Assembly (NCBI GenBank): GCA_947566705.1
Contig: CANOLA010000026.1
Location: 1-35,866, forward strand
Source of the DNA: an uncultured Lachnospiraceae bacterium
GTDB lineage: Bacteria; Bacillota; Clostridia; Lachnospirales; Lachnospiraceae
Direction: 5' to 3'
Length of the DNA: 35,866 nucleotides
Each line of letters starts with the position of its first letter. Position 1 is the first letter of the stretch. Position numbers and translations under genes: made by a program. Positions 7,986-16,205 of this stretch are shown one piece after another. The notes beneath the pieces are model-generated. The model was not told where the DNA came from. It searched no databases and was given only the letters and a program-made list of their open reading frames with translations.

Positions 7986-9363
7986 GACAGGAGTTAATCC
8001 ATTTTTTCGCATATTTATTTTTGCGGCAGTTCTGGTTCTGACAGCAGCCGTTGCCGCGCTTGGCTTATTTTATTATATATTTGGGATAACGGAGCCGGAA
8101 GGTCTGAGTCTGGCGTCATGGCCAAAGAACTTTACGGACAGTTTTTCGGTATGGATGGAAAATAGGGATGGAACTCTTTATATTGATGATATTGCAATTG
8201 ACCGCCTGGATGAGTACGGGCTGTGGCTCCAGGTCATCGATGAAAACGGGCAGGAGGTCTTTTCACATAAAAAGCCGGCGGATTATCCCACTGGCTATTC
8301 TGCGTCCGAGCTGACTGTATTATCCGCAAGTGCTTATGAAAACGGTAATACTGTTTTCGTGGGCAGCTTTGAAAAATGGAGCTATCTGATTGGATTTCCT
8401 TATCCTATAGGAAAATATATGCTTTATTATAACGGGGAACATGTGAAACGTCTTTTTCCTGTTTTCAGCATGGGATTATGTTTCGTATTAGTTATCATCA
8501 CTATCTCTGTGCTTGTGTACGGCTTCTGGCTCACGGGGCGTATGTCAAAGATTACAAAAGGGATTGGCAGAATAGCACGCCGTTCTTATTCGCCAATTCC
8601 GGAAAAAGGAATGTTTTGTGAAGTATATTTGGAACTCAATAAAATGAATACGGAAATCGAAAACAGTGATAAATTGCAGAAGGACACCGACCGGACACGC
8701 CAGGAATGGATTTCTAATATCACACATGATTTAAAGACCCCGCTTTCTCCAGTGAAAGGCTATGCAGAGCTGCTTTCAGACGGTTCTGCGTCGGACAGTG
8801 AAACTGTGCAGGAATATGGAAGAATTATTTTAAAAAATATCAGTCATGCGGAAAGGCTGATTAATGATTTAAAACTGACTTACCAGCTTGAAGCAGGCGT
8901 TATACCGTTTCACCCGAAAGAGACAGGGTTTGTCCGTTTTCTCCGGGAGGTGGTAATTGATATTGTGAACGACCCGGCATTCTGCAGCCGCAGTATAGAG
9001 TTTTACAGCGATACGGAGGAAATTACTGTAAATATTGATGCAGATTTGTTCCGCCGTGCCATGGGAAACCTTATTGTGAATGCCCTTACGCACAACCCGC
9101 CCGAAACGAAGGTCACGGTGGCTGTAAGTGCAGGACCAGAAGGAGAAGTATCCGTTACCGTGAAAGACAACGGGGCTGGGATGGACAATGGGGAAGTGGC
9201 AGAGATGTTTAACCGGTATTACAGGGGGACAAGTACAAAAGAAAAGCCGGAAGGCAGCGGTCTTGGACTTGCGATTGCGAAGCAGATTGTAACACTGCAC
9301 GGAGGGGATATTTCGGTAATGAGCAGTGGGGAGGGGACAAAGATAAAATGTCGGATTTCCTAA
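7975..9363 (+). CDS. Sensor histidine kinase (HisKA type), two membrane segments
   Basis: A 462-residue kinase. Hydrophobic segments near 12-35 and about 163-188 enclose an extracytoplasmic domain of roughly 125 residues, followed by a HAMP-like linker. The dimerisation box is WISNITHDLKTPLSPVKGYA with phospho-accepting His251. The ATPase domain has the N box (NLIVNALTHNPP), G1 box (VKDNGAGMDNG), F box (MFNRYYRG) and G2 box (GSGLGLAIAKQIV). All catalytic motifs look intact. The extracellular domain, its sensing part, is not one I recognise. The domain order resembles kinases next to peptide or antibiotic ABC exporters. A terminator follows directly. Confidence 0.92.
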   Translation: MKSKTGVNPFFRIFIFAAVLVLTAAVAALGLFYYIFGITEPEGLSLASWPKNFTDSFSVWMENRDGTLYIDDIAIDRLDEYGLWLQVIDENGQEVFSHKKPADYPTGYSASELTVLSASAYENGNTVFVGSFEKWSYLIGFPYPIGKYMLYYNGEHVKRLFPVFSMGLCFVLVIITISVLVYGFWLTGRMSKITKGIGRIARRSYSPIPEKGMFCEVYLELNKMNTEIENSDKLQKDTDRTRQEWISNITHDLKTPLSPVKGYAELLSDGSASDSETVQEYGRIILKNISHAERLINDLKLTYQLEAGVIPFHPKETGFVRFLREVVIDIVNDPAFCSRSIEFYSDTEEITVNIDADLFRRAMGNLIVNALTHNPPETKVTVAVSAGPEGEVSVTVKDNGAGMDNGEVAEMFNRYYRGTSTKEKPEGSGLGLAIAKQIVTLHGGDISVMSSGEGTKIKCRIS

Positions 9364-9368
9364 AAAAT

Positions 9369-9408
9369 ACTCCCATTGGACACATCGCGGAGAGGTGTGG
9401 GAGTTTTT
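9369..9408 (+). terminator. Intrinsic terminator after the histidine kinase gene
   Basis: ACTCCC at 9369-9374 pairs with GGGAGT at 9399-9404, with ACAC/GTGT pairing inside, and a T-run at 9404-9408. It ends the permease-regulator-kinase transcript before the convergent hicB gene. Confidence 0.75.
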
Positions 9409-9439
9409 CTTAAAATGCGCAGGAAGCCTGATGATGGAA

Positions 9440-9853
9440 CTATCCTTGTTTCATATGCAAATATTCCATAAGAGCGTTTTGAAATACTTTTGAGCAGTTT
9501 ACACCGTCTTCATCAGCCTTTGCAGCAAGCCATGCGGGAAGTGAAAGTGTTTTCTTCACAAATTTACTATTGATGCGTTCTCTGACGGGAGGCATAAAAA
9601 CCTCAATAAGCACAGGCACCTGGTTAGGGGCAAGGGTAATACTGGTAATTGGTGTTGGAACAGGCAGCTCCTCATTGTCCTGCTCCATACCCCAGATGTG
9701 AAGTCCCATCGCTTCCCTGGCATTTTTCAGTGCCATGTCAGTATCACCAGCATCAGCGCAGGGACAGCATCCCGGTAAATCCGGAAATTCAATGCATATA
9801 CCATCAGTGTCATAAGAAAATACCGCAATATATGAATACCTGTCTTTTATCAT
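9440..9853 (-). CDS. HicB family antitoxin-like protein, no HicA partner beside it
   Basis: A 137-residue HicB-type protein. The N-terminal part YIAVFSYDTDGICIEFPDLP and GCCPCADAGDTDMALKNARE matches the degenerate RNase-H-like HicB fold (f.DlPGc.t.gdt.eeA..na.eal). The C-terminal 45 residues (RINSKFVKKTLSLPAWLA, then ADEDGVNCSKVFQNALMEYL) form a ribbon-helix-helix-like DNA-binding domain. CCTCCT at 9861-9866 on the plus strand is the ribosome site, 7 bp from the ATG. No HicA toxin is encoded on either side: the 195 bp upstream contain only regulatory DNA. It may be a solitary regulator or a remnant of a pair. Confidence 0.8.
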   Translation of the reverse strand: MIKDRYSYIAVFSYDTDGICIEFPDLPGCCPCADAGDTDMALKNAREAMGLHIWGMEQDNEELPVPTPITSITLAPNQVPVLIEVFMPPVRERINSKFVKKTLSLPAWLAAKADEDGVNCSKVFQNALMEYLHMKQG

Positions 9854-9898
9854 TAAGATCCCTCCTTATATACAGAAATTAATACATAATAAATTACG

Positions 9899-9904
9899 TG
9901 TCAA
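9899..9904 (-). promoter_or_regulatory. Candidate -35 element of the hicB promoter
   Basis: Read on the minus strand this is a perfect TTGACA, about 45 bp upstream of the hicB start. The matching -10 is weak (TAATTT at 17 bp spacing), so the promoter may be poorly active or regulated. Confidence 0.35.
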
Positions 9905-9957
9905 TATAAAATATAAATTTGCTCTTTCCAATTCAAGGGCATTGAAATTAATATAAA

Positions 9958-9988
9958 CTTAAGACACAGAAAATCCCGGCTTAAGACA
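9958..9988 (+). promoter_or_regulatory. Direct repeats CTTAAGACA, candidate response-regulator site
   Basis: CTTAAGACA occurs at 9958-9966 and again at 9980-9988, a 22-bp period equal to two helical turns, upstream of the ABC exporter genes. A possible -10 (TATGCT, 9996-10001) follows without a good -35, a pattern usual for activator-dependent promoters. Binding by the OmpR-type regulator at 7281 is inferred. Confidence 0.45.
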
Positions 9989-10025
9989 GATGGCTTATGC
10001 TTTAAAGCAGTAGTCATCTGTTTTT
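9986..10025 (+). terminator. Attenuator-like hairpin in the leader of the ABC exporter
   Basis: ACAGATG at 9986-9992 pairs with CATCTGT at 10015-10021, the palindrome TGCTTTAAAGCA at 9998-10009 forms an inner stem, and a T-run follows at 10021-10025. It lies 11 bp before the ribosome site of the first ABC gene. If transcription starts upstream of it, it could attenuate the operon. Confidence 0.45.
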
Positions 10026-10048
10026 ATATTTTATCCGGAGGTTTTCAT

Positions 10049-10924
10049 ATGGAATTACAGTTACAGAATTTAAGCAGACAGTTTGGCAGGAAATGTGCGG
10101 TTGACAATATAAATGCCACCCTGGCGCCGGGGGTCTATGGTCTGCTTGGTGCAAACGGCGCAGGAAAGACAACCCTGATGCGGATGATATGCGGCGTGTT
10201 AAAAGCCACTTCCGGAAATATCCGCCTGAACGGGAAAACGATGCAGGAGCTGGGAGAACGTTATTATACACGGTTAGGGTATATGCCGCAGGATTTTGGT
10301 TTTTATCCTGATTTTACTGCCCGTGAATTTATGCTGTATATGGCGGCGGTAAAAGGTCTGGACAAAAAAAGTGCAAAATCCCGGACGGAGGAACTGCTTT
10401 ATATGGTGAATCTGCAGGAAGCAGCAGATAAAAAAATCAGGTCTTATTCGGGAGGTATGAAGCAGCGTCTGGGAATTGCACAGGCAGAACTGAATCATCC
10501 GTCTGTACTGATACTTGATGAGCCAACCGCGGGACTTGACCCTAAAGAAAGGGTACGTTTTCGAAATCTCGTTTCCGGTTTTGCAAAGGAAAAAATCGTG
10601 ATTTTGTCAACACATATTGTATCTGATGTTTCCAGTATTGCAGATACCATTCTGATGATGAAAAACGGCAGGTTTTTACTGCAGGAACCAATGGACGCGG
10701 TTACAGACAGCATCAGGGGAAAGGTGTGGGAAGTGCTTGCAGATGAACGGGAGGCGGCGGAATATGGCAGGAGATTTTTGGTTGTCAGCCTGCACCATGA
10801 AAACAATATGGTACGGCTGCGGATTGTTAATGAAACTTCACCGGCAGCAGGCGCTGTTTCCGTGGAGCCAGGGTTGGAGGATTTATTTCTGTATCATTTT
10901 GGGGATGTGTCAAGTTTTCTATGA
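10049..10924 (+). CDS. ABC transporter ATP-binding protein (ABC-2 exporter type)
   Basis: A 291-residue ATPase with Walker A GANGAGKT at 34-41, signature SYSGGMKQR, Walker B LILDEPTAGLDP and the switch histidine in LSTHIVSD. The C-terminal 80 residues after the switch are a short accessory region. CGGAGG at 10036-10041 is 7 bp before the ATG. It should power the ABC-2-type permease encoded downstream, probably exporting a peptide, antibiotic or lipid. The preceding two-component pair suggests a detoxification or sensing role; the substrate is unknown. It is separated from its permease by about 130 bp of palindromic sequence. Confidence 0.92.
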   Translation: MELQLQNLSRQFGRKCAVDNINATLAPGVYGLLGANGAGKTTLMRMICGVLKATSGNIRLNGKTMQELGERYYTRLGYMPQDFGFYPDFTAREFMLYMAAVKGLDKKSAKSRTEELLYMVNLQEAADKKIRSYSGGMKQRLGIAQAELNHPSVLILDEPTAGLDPKERVRFRNLVSGFAKEKIVILSTHIVSDVSSIADTILMMKNGRFLLQEPMDAVTDSIRGKVWEVLADEREAAEYGRRFLVVSLHHENNMVRLRIVNETSPAAGAVSVEPGLEDLFLYHFGDVSSFL

Positions 10925-10944
10925 AAACTTGACATGCAGCGTGT

Positions 10945-11030
10945 GTCGTACATCTAAGATGTATGACTATCGCTCATTTGCTGACTGTCGTGCATCTTTG
11001 ATGTACGGCCCGGCAAATTTTGCATGAGCG
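10945..11030 (+). repeat. Nested palindromic repeats between the two ABC genes
   Basis: A 23-bp imperfect palindrome lies at 10945-10967 (arms GTCGTACATCT and AGATGTATGAC). A related one is at 10987-11009 (arms GTCGTGCATC and GATGTACGGC). The second sits inside a longer stem formed by CGCTCAT at 10971-10977 with ATGAGCG at 11024-11030 and TTTGC at 10977-10981 with GCAAA at 11013-11017. There is no T-run. It resembles a REP-like intergenic unit or an mRNA-processing element. Confidence 0.6.
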
Positions 11031-11054
11031 GATGTTCAAAGGGGAGGAAAAAGG

Positions 11055-12275
11055 ATGTTAATAAAATATGAGTTTTTAAAAATTCTGCGTAAGAAGTCCA
11101 CATTAATTGTGATGTGTTTTAGTCTGGTTTTAACAGCGTTTTTATTCGGTCTGCCCGTCCTGCAGTATCAGACATATAATCAGGACGGTGTGCTTAAAGG
11201 GAGAGAGGCTATTGCCTATGATAAAGAACAGTATGCAGAGGTTACCCTGACAGAGGATTATATTACCGGAACCATTCTCGGAGTACAGCAGCTTTTTGAA
11301 AATCCGGACAATGTCGGTTACGATGGAAATGAGAAATTTCTGATCGGGGATGCTTACTGGAATGAAATTGCACCGAGAGAACATCTGCTGAATATAATAG
11401 CGAAAACCTATGACAGTCCGAATGAAAACTCAGGGTACAGCAGGCTTTCTGATTTAGATATCACAGACGGAGCAAATTTCTATAAAGCGCAAAAATCCAA
11501 AATTAAAAAGCTGCTGGATACCCCTTCCCGTGAATTATCAGAAAGGCAGAAAGAATACTGGAACCATATGGCAGGAAGGGTCAGCACTCCCCTGCAATAC
11601 GGGTATTTTAAGGGCTGGGAGATTATCATAAGCAGCTTTGAACTTTTAATGTTTGCCGTACTTGCCGTTTGTATTGTGCTTGCCCCTGTATTTTCCGGGG
11701 AATACCAGTCAGGAACAGATGCTGTAATTTTATCAGGCAGGTATGGAAAAACAAAACTCATAAAAGCAAAGATTTTGGCGTCATATCTGTTCGGGTTTCT
11801 TGCATTTACGCTGCATATTGCTGTGGCATTCGGACTGCCGCTTGCCGCTTTTGGCACAGACGGCTGGGAGCTTCCCGTGCAGATAGCAAATACAGTAATA
11901 CCGTATCCGTTTACATTTTTGCAGACAGTACTTGTAAACACAGGTGTTATTTATCTGATACTGTTTGCCATGATAAGCCTGACGCTTCTTCTGTCGTCAG
12001 TAATGAAAACGCCATATCCTGTGCTTATCGTACTTGTGCCGGTTCTTTTTATCCCGGTGTTTCTGACTCCGGATGGAACGGCAGGAGTATATAACCTGAC
12101 ACTGTTTTTACTGCCATACCGGGCTGCAATGCCTGAAATAGGCAAATATATTTCGTACCAGTTTGGCGGTGTGGTAATGGATGCGTTTTTGGTAAGGGCG
12201 GTTTTGTATACGGTTCTGACTGTGGTTTTGCTGCCGTTTGCAGGGATGGGATTTAAAAACCATCAGGTTGTGTAA
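11055..12275 (+). CDS. ABC-2 type transporter permease
   Basis: A 406-residue membrane protein. A first hydrophobic segment lies at about 15-37 after a short basic N-terminus (LIKYEFLKILRKKSTL), then a long soluble loop of about 150 residues, then roughly five segments between 190 and the end (for example LLMFAVLAVCIVLAPVFSGE and VNTGVIYLILFAMISLTLLL). This is the usual layout of ABC-2 permeases with a large extracytoplasmic loop. GGAGG at 11043-11047 is 7 bp from the ATG. It is paired with the ATPase upstream. Its stop is 14 bp from the convergent CysA stop. Confidence 0.85.
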   Translation: MLIKYEFLKILRKKSTLIVMCFSLVLTAFLFGLPVLQYQTYNQDGVLKGREAIAYDKEQYAEVTLTEDYITGTILGVQQLFENPDNVGYDGNEKFLIGDAYWNEIAPREHLLNIIAKTYDSPNENSGYSRLSDLDITDGANFYKAQKSKIKKLLDTPSRELSERQKEYWNHMAGRVSTPLQYGYFKGWEIIISSFELLMFAVLAVCIVLAPVFSGEYQSGTDAVILSGRYGKTKLIKAKILASYLFGFLAFTLHIAVAFGLPLAAFGTDGWELPVQIANTVIPYPFTFLQTVLVNTGVIYLILFAMISLTLLLSSVMKTPYPVLIVLVPVLFIPVFLTPDGTAGVYNLTLFLLPYRAAMPEIGKYISYQFGGVVMDAFLVRAVLYTVLTVVLLPFAGMGFKNHQVV

Positions 12276-12289
12276 AATTAAAATGGAAA

Positions 12290-13363
12290 TTACCCGTTTT
12301 CCCTCCTCAGCGACTCATCCACCGCAATTGTCACACTCTCACCGTCAGCGCCAATAAGGTAAATTCTCTGCAGAAAAACATTTACATTTTCCCCTTCGTG
12401 AATGAGTTCCTGACCGAGCTGGCGGTAGGCTGTCAGGTGTTGGCCATGTACACGGACAGTAAGCTCCATAACATTTCCCCGGAATGCCACCCGTTCCACG
12501 ATTCCTTCTTCCGTGGTGGCAGGATGGGGACAGGGCTCGTTCTTCTTCCGCACTGTAATATATTCCGGACGGATAACAGCCGAAGCGTCTGCTGTGGTAT
12601 CACGGAATCCTTTGAAGCGGGTATGGTCTATGGATATCGGATTACCAAGAAACTGCACGACAAACGGGGTCCTAGGATTATTGTAAACTTCTACCGGGGA
12701 GCCTGTCTGCTCAATTCTGCCATGGTTTGTGATAATAATTTTATCTGCTACTTCCACAGCCTCGTCCTGGTCGTGGGTGACAAAGATGCTGGTAATTCCC
12801 ACCTGGTTTATTAATTCACGCAGCCATTCCCGCAGTTCCTTTCTTACTTTTGCATCAATTGCGGCAAAAGGCTCATCCAGCAGCAGAAGCTGCGGCTGGA
12901 CAGCGAGCGCCCGTGCAAAAGCAACGCGTTGTCTCTGACCGCCGGAAAGCTGTTTGGGATAACGCTCTTCCAGTCCGGTTAATCCGACCAGTTCCATTAA
13001 TTCATCCACACGGTACTGAATGTCCCCTTTTTTCCAGTGGTTTATTTTTAATCCAAATGCAATATTATCAAATACGGTTTTGTGGCGGAAAAGGGCATAA
13101 TTCTGGAAAACGAACCCAATGCCGCGTTTTCCCGCCGGAATCTGGCTGACTGGTTTTCCGTCAATATAGATTTCTCCTGAATCAGCAGTTTCCAGGCCGG
13201 CAAGAATCCGGAGTATCGTGGTCTTTCCGCTTCCGCTTGGTCCCAGCAGTCCGATTAATTTTCCTTTTTCCACAGAAAAACTGATATCATCTGCTGCCTT
13301 AAAGTTTTTAAATGTTTTACTGATATGTTTCAGTTCCACGTATGTCTGTGTATGGTCTGGCAT
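12290..13363 (-). CDS. cysA: Sulfate ABC transporter ATP-binding protein
   Basis: A 357-residue ATPase with Walker A GPSGSGKT near 41-48, QNYALFRHKTVFDNIAFGL after the Q loop, signature LSGGQRQRVAFARAL, Walker B LLLLDEPFAAID and the switch FVTHDQDEAVE. The C-terminal 110 residues form a TOBE-like regulatory domain. FRHKTVFDNIAFGL is typical of CysA rather than sugar importers. The start is placed at 13363 (MPDHTQ) because AGGAGG lies 9 bp upstream, at 13373-13378, overlapping the CysW stop; the longer frame to 13411 has no such site. It is the last gene of the sulfate operon. Confidence 0.93.
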   Translation of the reverse strand: MPDHTQTYVELKHISKTFKNFKAADDISFSVEKGKLIGLLGPSGSGKTTILRILAGLETADSGEIYIDGKPVSQIPAGKRGIGFVFQNYALFRHKTVFDNIAFGLKINHWKKGDIQYRVDELMELVGLTGLEERYPKQLSGGQRQRVAFARALAVQPQLLLLDEPFAAIDAKVRKELREWLRELINQVGITSIFVTHDQDEAVEVADKIIITNHGRIEQTGSPVEVYNNPRTPFVVQFLGNPISIDHTRFKGFRDTTADASAVIRPEYITVRKKNEPCPHPATTEEGIVERVAFRGNVMELTVRVHGQHLTAYRQLGQELIHEGENVNVFLQRIYLIGADGESVTIAVDESLRRENG

Positions 13364-13376
13364 GGCAGGGTTCCTC

Positions 13377-14201
13377 CTAAGTTTCAAGCTCTTTTTTTCC
13401 GCGGTATTCAAGCAGGTTGCGGAGTATCAGAATAATCACAGCCATGACAATTAAAATGGAAGACATGGCAAATGCTCCGGTAAAGTCAAATCCCTGGTAC
13501 AATAGTTCAATATGCAGCGGCATGGTGTTGGTGAGTCCCCGCAGGTGTCCGGACAGTACCGAGACGGCTCCGAATTCCCCCATTGCCCTTGCGGAACAGA
13601 GTACAACTCCGTACAGGAATGCCCAGCGGATGTGCGGGAATGTAATCTGCGTAAAAATCTGGAATCCATTCGCTCCCATCAGTGCTGCGGCTTCTTCCTC
13701 CTCATTTCCGATGACCGTAAGAACCGGAATCAGTTCCCTTGAAATAAAAGGAAGTGTGACAAAAACCGTTGCAAGAATGATACCCGGCTGTGCAAAAATA
13801 ATCTGGATATCATGGGCTTCCAGAAACGGATAAATGATGCTCTGCCGTCCAAATGTCAGCAGAAAAACCAGTCCTGCAATAACTGGTGAAATGGAAAGCG
13901 GCAGGTCCATAATGGTGGAAATGATTTTTTTTCCCCGGAACTGGAAACGGGTAATCAGCCATGCGGCAAAAAGACCAAAAACAGAATTGACAATTACTGT
14001 AATTACAGTTACTTTTACAGTCAGTCCGATGGATTTTAATGCATAAGAGTCTGTGACCGCGTTTTGGTATGCGGCAAAGCCGTCACGCAGTGCCGTAATA
14101 ATAACATACAGAAGCGGAAGAACCAGCATGGTGATTAAAAAAAGAGCGCTGATTCCAATTAAAATCCATTTTATGATTCCTTTATCGTTGCGAACCTGCA
14201 T
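13377..14201 (-). CDS. cysW: Sulfate ABC transporter permease
   Basis: A 274-residue permease with about six membrane segments. The cytoplasmic EAA loop is EEAAALMGANGFQIFTQITF, and the family block MGEFGAVSVLSGHLRGLTNT follows, as in CysW. The start at 14201 (MQVRND) is chosen because GGAGGG is 9 bp upstream at 14211-14216; the longer frame to 14261 would overlap CysT. With CysT it forms the membrane channel for sulfate or thiosulfate. It follows CysT after about 25 bp and its stop overlaps the ribosome site of cysA, so the genes are translationally close. Confidence 0.92.
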   Translation of the reverse strand: MQVRNDKGIIKWILIGISALFLITMLVLPLLYVIITALRDGFAAYQNAVTDSYALKSIGLTVKVTVITVIVNSVFGLFAAWLITRFQFRGKKIISTIMDLPLSISPVIAGLVFLLTFGRQSIIYPFLEAHDIQIIFAQPGIILATVFVTLPFISRELIPVLTVIGNEEEEAAALMGANGFQIFTQITFPHIRWAFLYGVVLCSARAMGEFGAVSVLSGHLRGLTNTMPLHIELLYQGFDFTGAFAMSSILIVMAVIILILRNLLEYRGKKELET

Positions 14202-14226
14202 AGTGTTATTCCCTCCAAAGAGTTCT

Positions 14227-15042
14227 TTACCGTTTACTGGCACGGTTTTGTACAATGGCATTTACAAACAGGATGAGAAATGAAAAAAGCAGCATAACCA
14301 GTGCTATGGCCGTAGAGCCTTCATAATCAAATTCCTGAAGTTTTGCCATAATAATGAGCGGTGTAATTTCAGTCTGGTATGGTGTGTTTCCGGCAATAAA
14401 TACAACGCTTCCGTATTCACCGATGCACCTGGCAAATGCCATGGTAAAGCCTGCGGTCAGTGCCGGAAAAATTTCCGGCAGGATAACCTGGAAAAATGCC
14501 TGTGTGCGGGAAGCGCCAAGCATGGCTGCGGCTTCCTCGTATTCCGGTTCCAGTTTTTCCAGAACCGGCTGGATACTTCGTACAACAAACGGGATGCCGA
14601 TAAAAACCAGTGCAGCCGTAATTCCGATTCTGGTGTAGGCAATCTGTATTCCGTTCTTTGCAAACAGACTGCCAATCCATCTTTCCGGTACGGTAAGATG
14701 TGTCAGGGAAATTCCCGCGACTGCCGTTGGAAGGGCGAATGGAAGTTCAATCATGCCGTCCATCAGCCGTTTTCCCGGAAAGCGGTAGCGTACCAGCACC
14801 CATGCAATAATAAGACCCATCACGGCATTGATAAGTGATGCTGTAAACGAGGTTAAAATACTGACCCTGTAGCTTGCCAGAACACGCGGATTTGTTACGG
14901 TTGCAATAAATTCAGCCCCTGTCAGTTTCAGTGAAAAAACGGCAAGTGAACAGAGGGGAATCACAACGCCCAGACCAAGCATGGCCGTTACAATTCCAAA
15001 TGAAAGGGAAAATCCGGGAATCACACGTTTCTTTTTCTTCAT
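14227..15042 (-). CDS. cysT: Sulfate ABC transporter permease
   Basis: A 271-residue permease with about six membrane segments. It carries IELPFALPTAVAGISLTHL, the EAA loop EYEEAAAMLGASRTQAFFQV, and ARCIGEYGSVVFIAGNTPYQ, which is diagnostic for CysT (CysU) proteins. A basic N-terminus (MKKKKRVIPGF) precedes the first helix. The start follows the binding-protein stop by 20 bp. A weak AAGGGCGG ribosome site is present. It is the partner of CysW. Confidence 0.92.
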   Translation of the reverse strand: MKKKKRVIPGFSLSFGIVTAMLGLGVVIPLCSLAVFSLKLTGAEFIATVTNPRVLASYRVSILTSFTASLINAVMGLIIAWVLVRYRFPGKRLMDGMIELPFALPTAVAGISLTHLTVPERWIGSLFAKNGIQIAYTRIGITAALVFIGIPFVVRSIQPVLEKLEPEYEEAAAMLGASRTQAFFQVILPEIFPALTAGFTMAFARCIGEYGSVVFIAGNTPYQTEITPLIIMAKLQEFDYEGSTAIALVMLLFSFLILFVNAIVQNRASKR

Positions 15043-15062
15043 TGTTTTTTGCCGCCCTTCTG

Positions 15063-16145
15063 TTATTTTTCGTAAACAGAGTCAAATATTCCATGGTCGG
15101 AAAAATGTTTTTCCGTTGCACTGGTCCATCCGCCGAAATGTCCGATATCCGTAAGGTCAATATCAGGGATAATCCATTTATGGTCTTTGGGAAGTTCTGT
15201 AATAGTGTTATTACTTCCCTCATAGACGTACTCGTTTAAAATTTCTTCATTTGACGGACGGTAGTACCAGTCTGCTTCCAGCCTCTGGGCTTCATCTGAA
15301 TACAGATAGTTTAAGTATTCATTGCAGACTTCCCTGGTCCCGTTTTTATCGGCAACTTTGTCAACAATGGCAACGGTCGGCTGGCAGAGAATGGATACGG
15401 ACGGCACGACAATTTCGTATTCGCCCGGATGTTCATCAAGAGTAAGAAAGGCCTCGTTTTCCCATGCAAGAAGCACATCCCCCTGTCCGTTTTCCACAAA
15501 AGAAGTAGTAGAACCCCTTGCACCGGAATCCAGTACAAGGACATGCTCAAAGATGGTTTTAATGTTTGCTGTAATTTCTTCTTCACTTAATCCCTGTTTT
15601 TCAAAATAGTACCATGCGGCAAGGTAGTTCCATCTTGCGCCGCCGGAGGTTTTCGGGTTTGGTGTTATAATGCCCACGTCATCAGACAGCAGGTCATCCC
15701 AGTCGGAAATATTTTTGGGATTATCCTTTCGGACCAGAAAAACGATGCAGGAAGTATATGGAGAGCTGTCCAGCGGAAATTCTTTCACATAACCGTCCTC
15801 AATCAGTCCGGCGTTTTTTACGGCATCCACATCTCCTTCCAGGGCAAGCGTTACAACATCCGCCGGAAGACCGTTTGCAACCTCCAGCGCCTGTTTGCCG
15901 GAGCCGCCATGGGACTGGGTGATGTTTACATCCTGTCCGGTCTGTTCTTTCCAGTGTTTCTGGAAAAGTTCGTTATATGCAGCGTACAGTTCCCGTGTCG
16001 GGTCATAGGAAACATTGGTGATTTCCACAGGATTTTTTGAAGTGCCGTTTTGTGTATTGTCTGCAGCGCTGCCAAAACCGCAGGCAGTAAGTGTGGCGCA
16101 GATAAGTGCGGCGGCAGCCAGTTTGGAGATTTTTCTTCTGTTCAT
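15063..16145 (-). CDS. Sulfate-binding lipoprotein of the ABC importer
   Basis: A 360-residue extracellular binding protein. The N-terminus is a lipoprotein signal (ICATLTAC, lipobox cysteine at residue 22). The mature part has the Sbp/CysP signature: SYDPTRELY, the block SHGGSGKQALEV, ADVVTLALEGDVD, then LVRKDNPKNISDWDDL and PNPKTSGGARWNYLAAWYY. These residues form the anion pocket in the family. It should deliver sulfate (or thiosulfate) to CysT/CysW. It is the first gene of the importer half; 60 bp separate it from the sulfotransferase, including a short inverted repeat GTATA/TATAC at 16179-16196 that could mark a promoter or operator. Confidence 0.93.
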   Translation of the reverse strand: MNRRKISKLAAAALICATLTACGFGSAADNTQNGTSKNPVEITNVSYDPTRELYAAYNELFQKHWKEQTGQDVNITQSHGGSGKQALEVANGLPADVVTLALEGDVDAVKNAGLIEDGYVKEFPLDSSPYTSCIVFLVRKDNPKNISDWDDLLSDDVGIITPNPKTSGGARWNYLAAWYYFEKQGLSEEEITANIKTIFEHVLVLDSGARGSTTSFVENGQGDVLLAWENEAFLTLDEHPGEYEIVVPSVSILCQPTVAIVDKVADKNGTREVCNEYLNYLYSDEAQRLEADWYYRPSNEEILNEYVYEGSNNTITELPKDHKWIIPDIDLTDIGHFGGWTSATEKHFSDHGIFDSVYEK

Positions 16146-16205
16146 GAATTTTAATCCTCTTTTCTAGTATTTAATTATGTATATCTGATGTTATACCCCA
16201 AAGCA

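Noticed and set aside
9854-10048. HicA toxin gene
   Set aside because: Neither strand encodes a HicA-like 60-80 residue frame; the region is regulatory.
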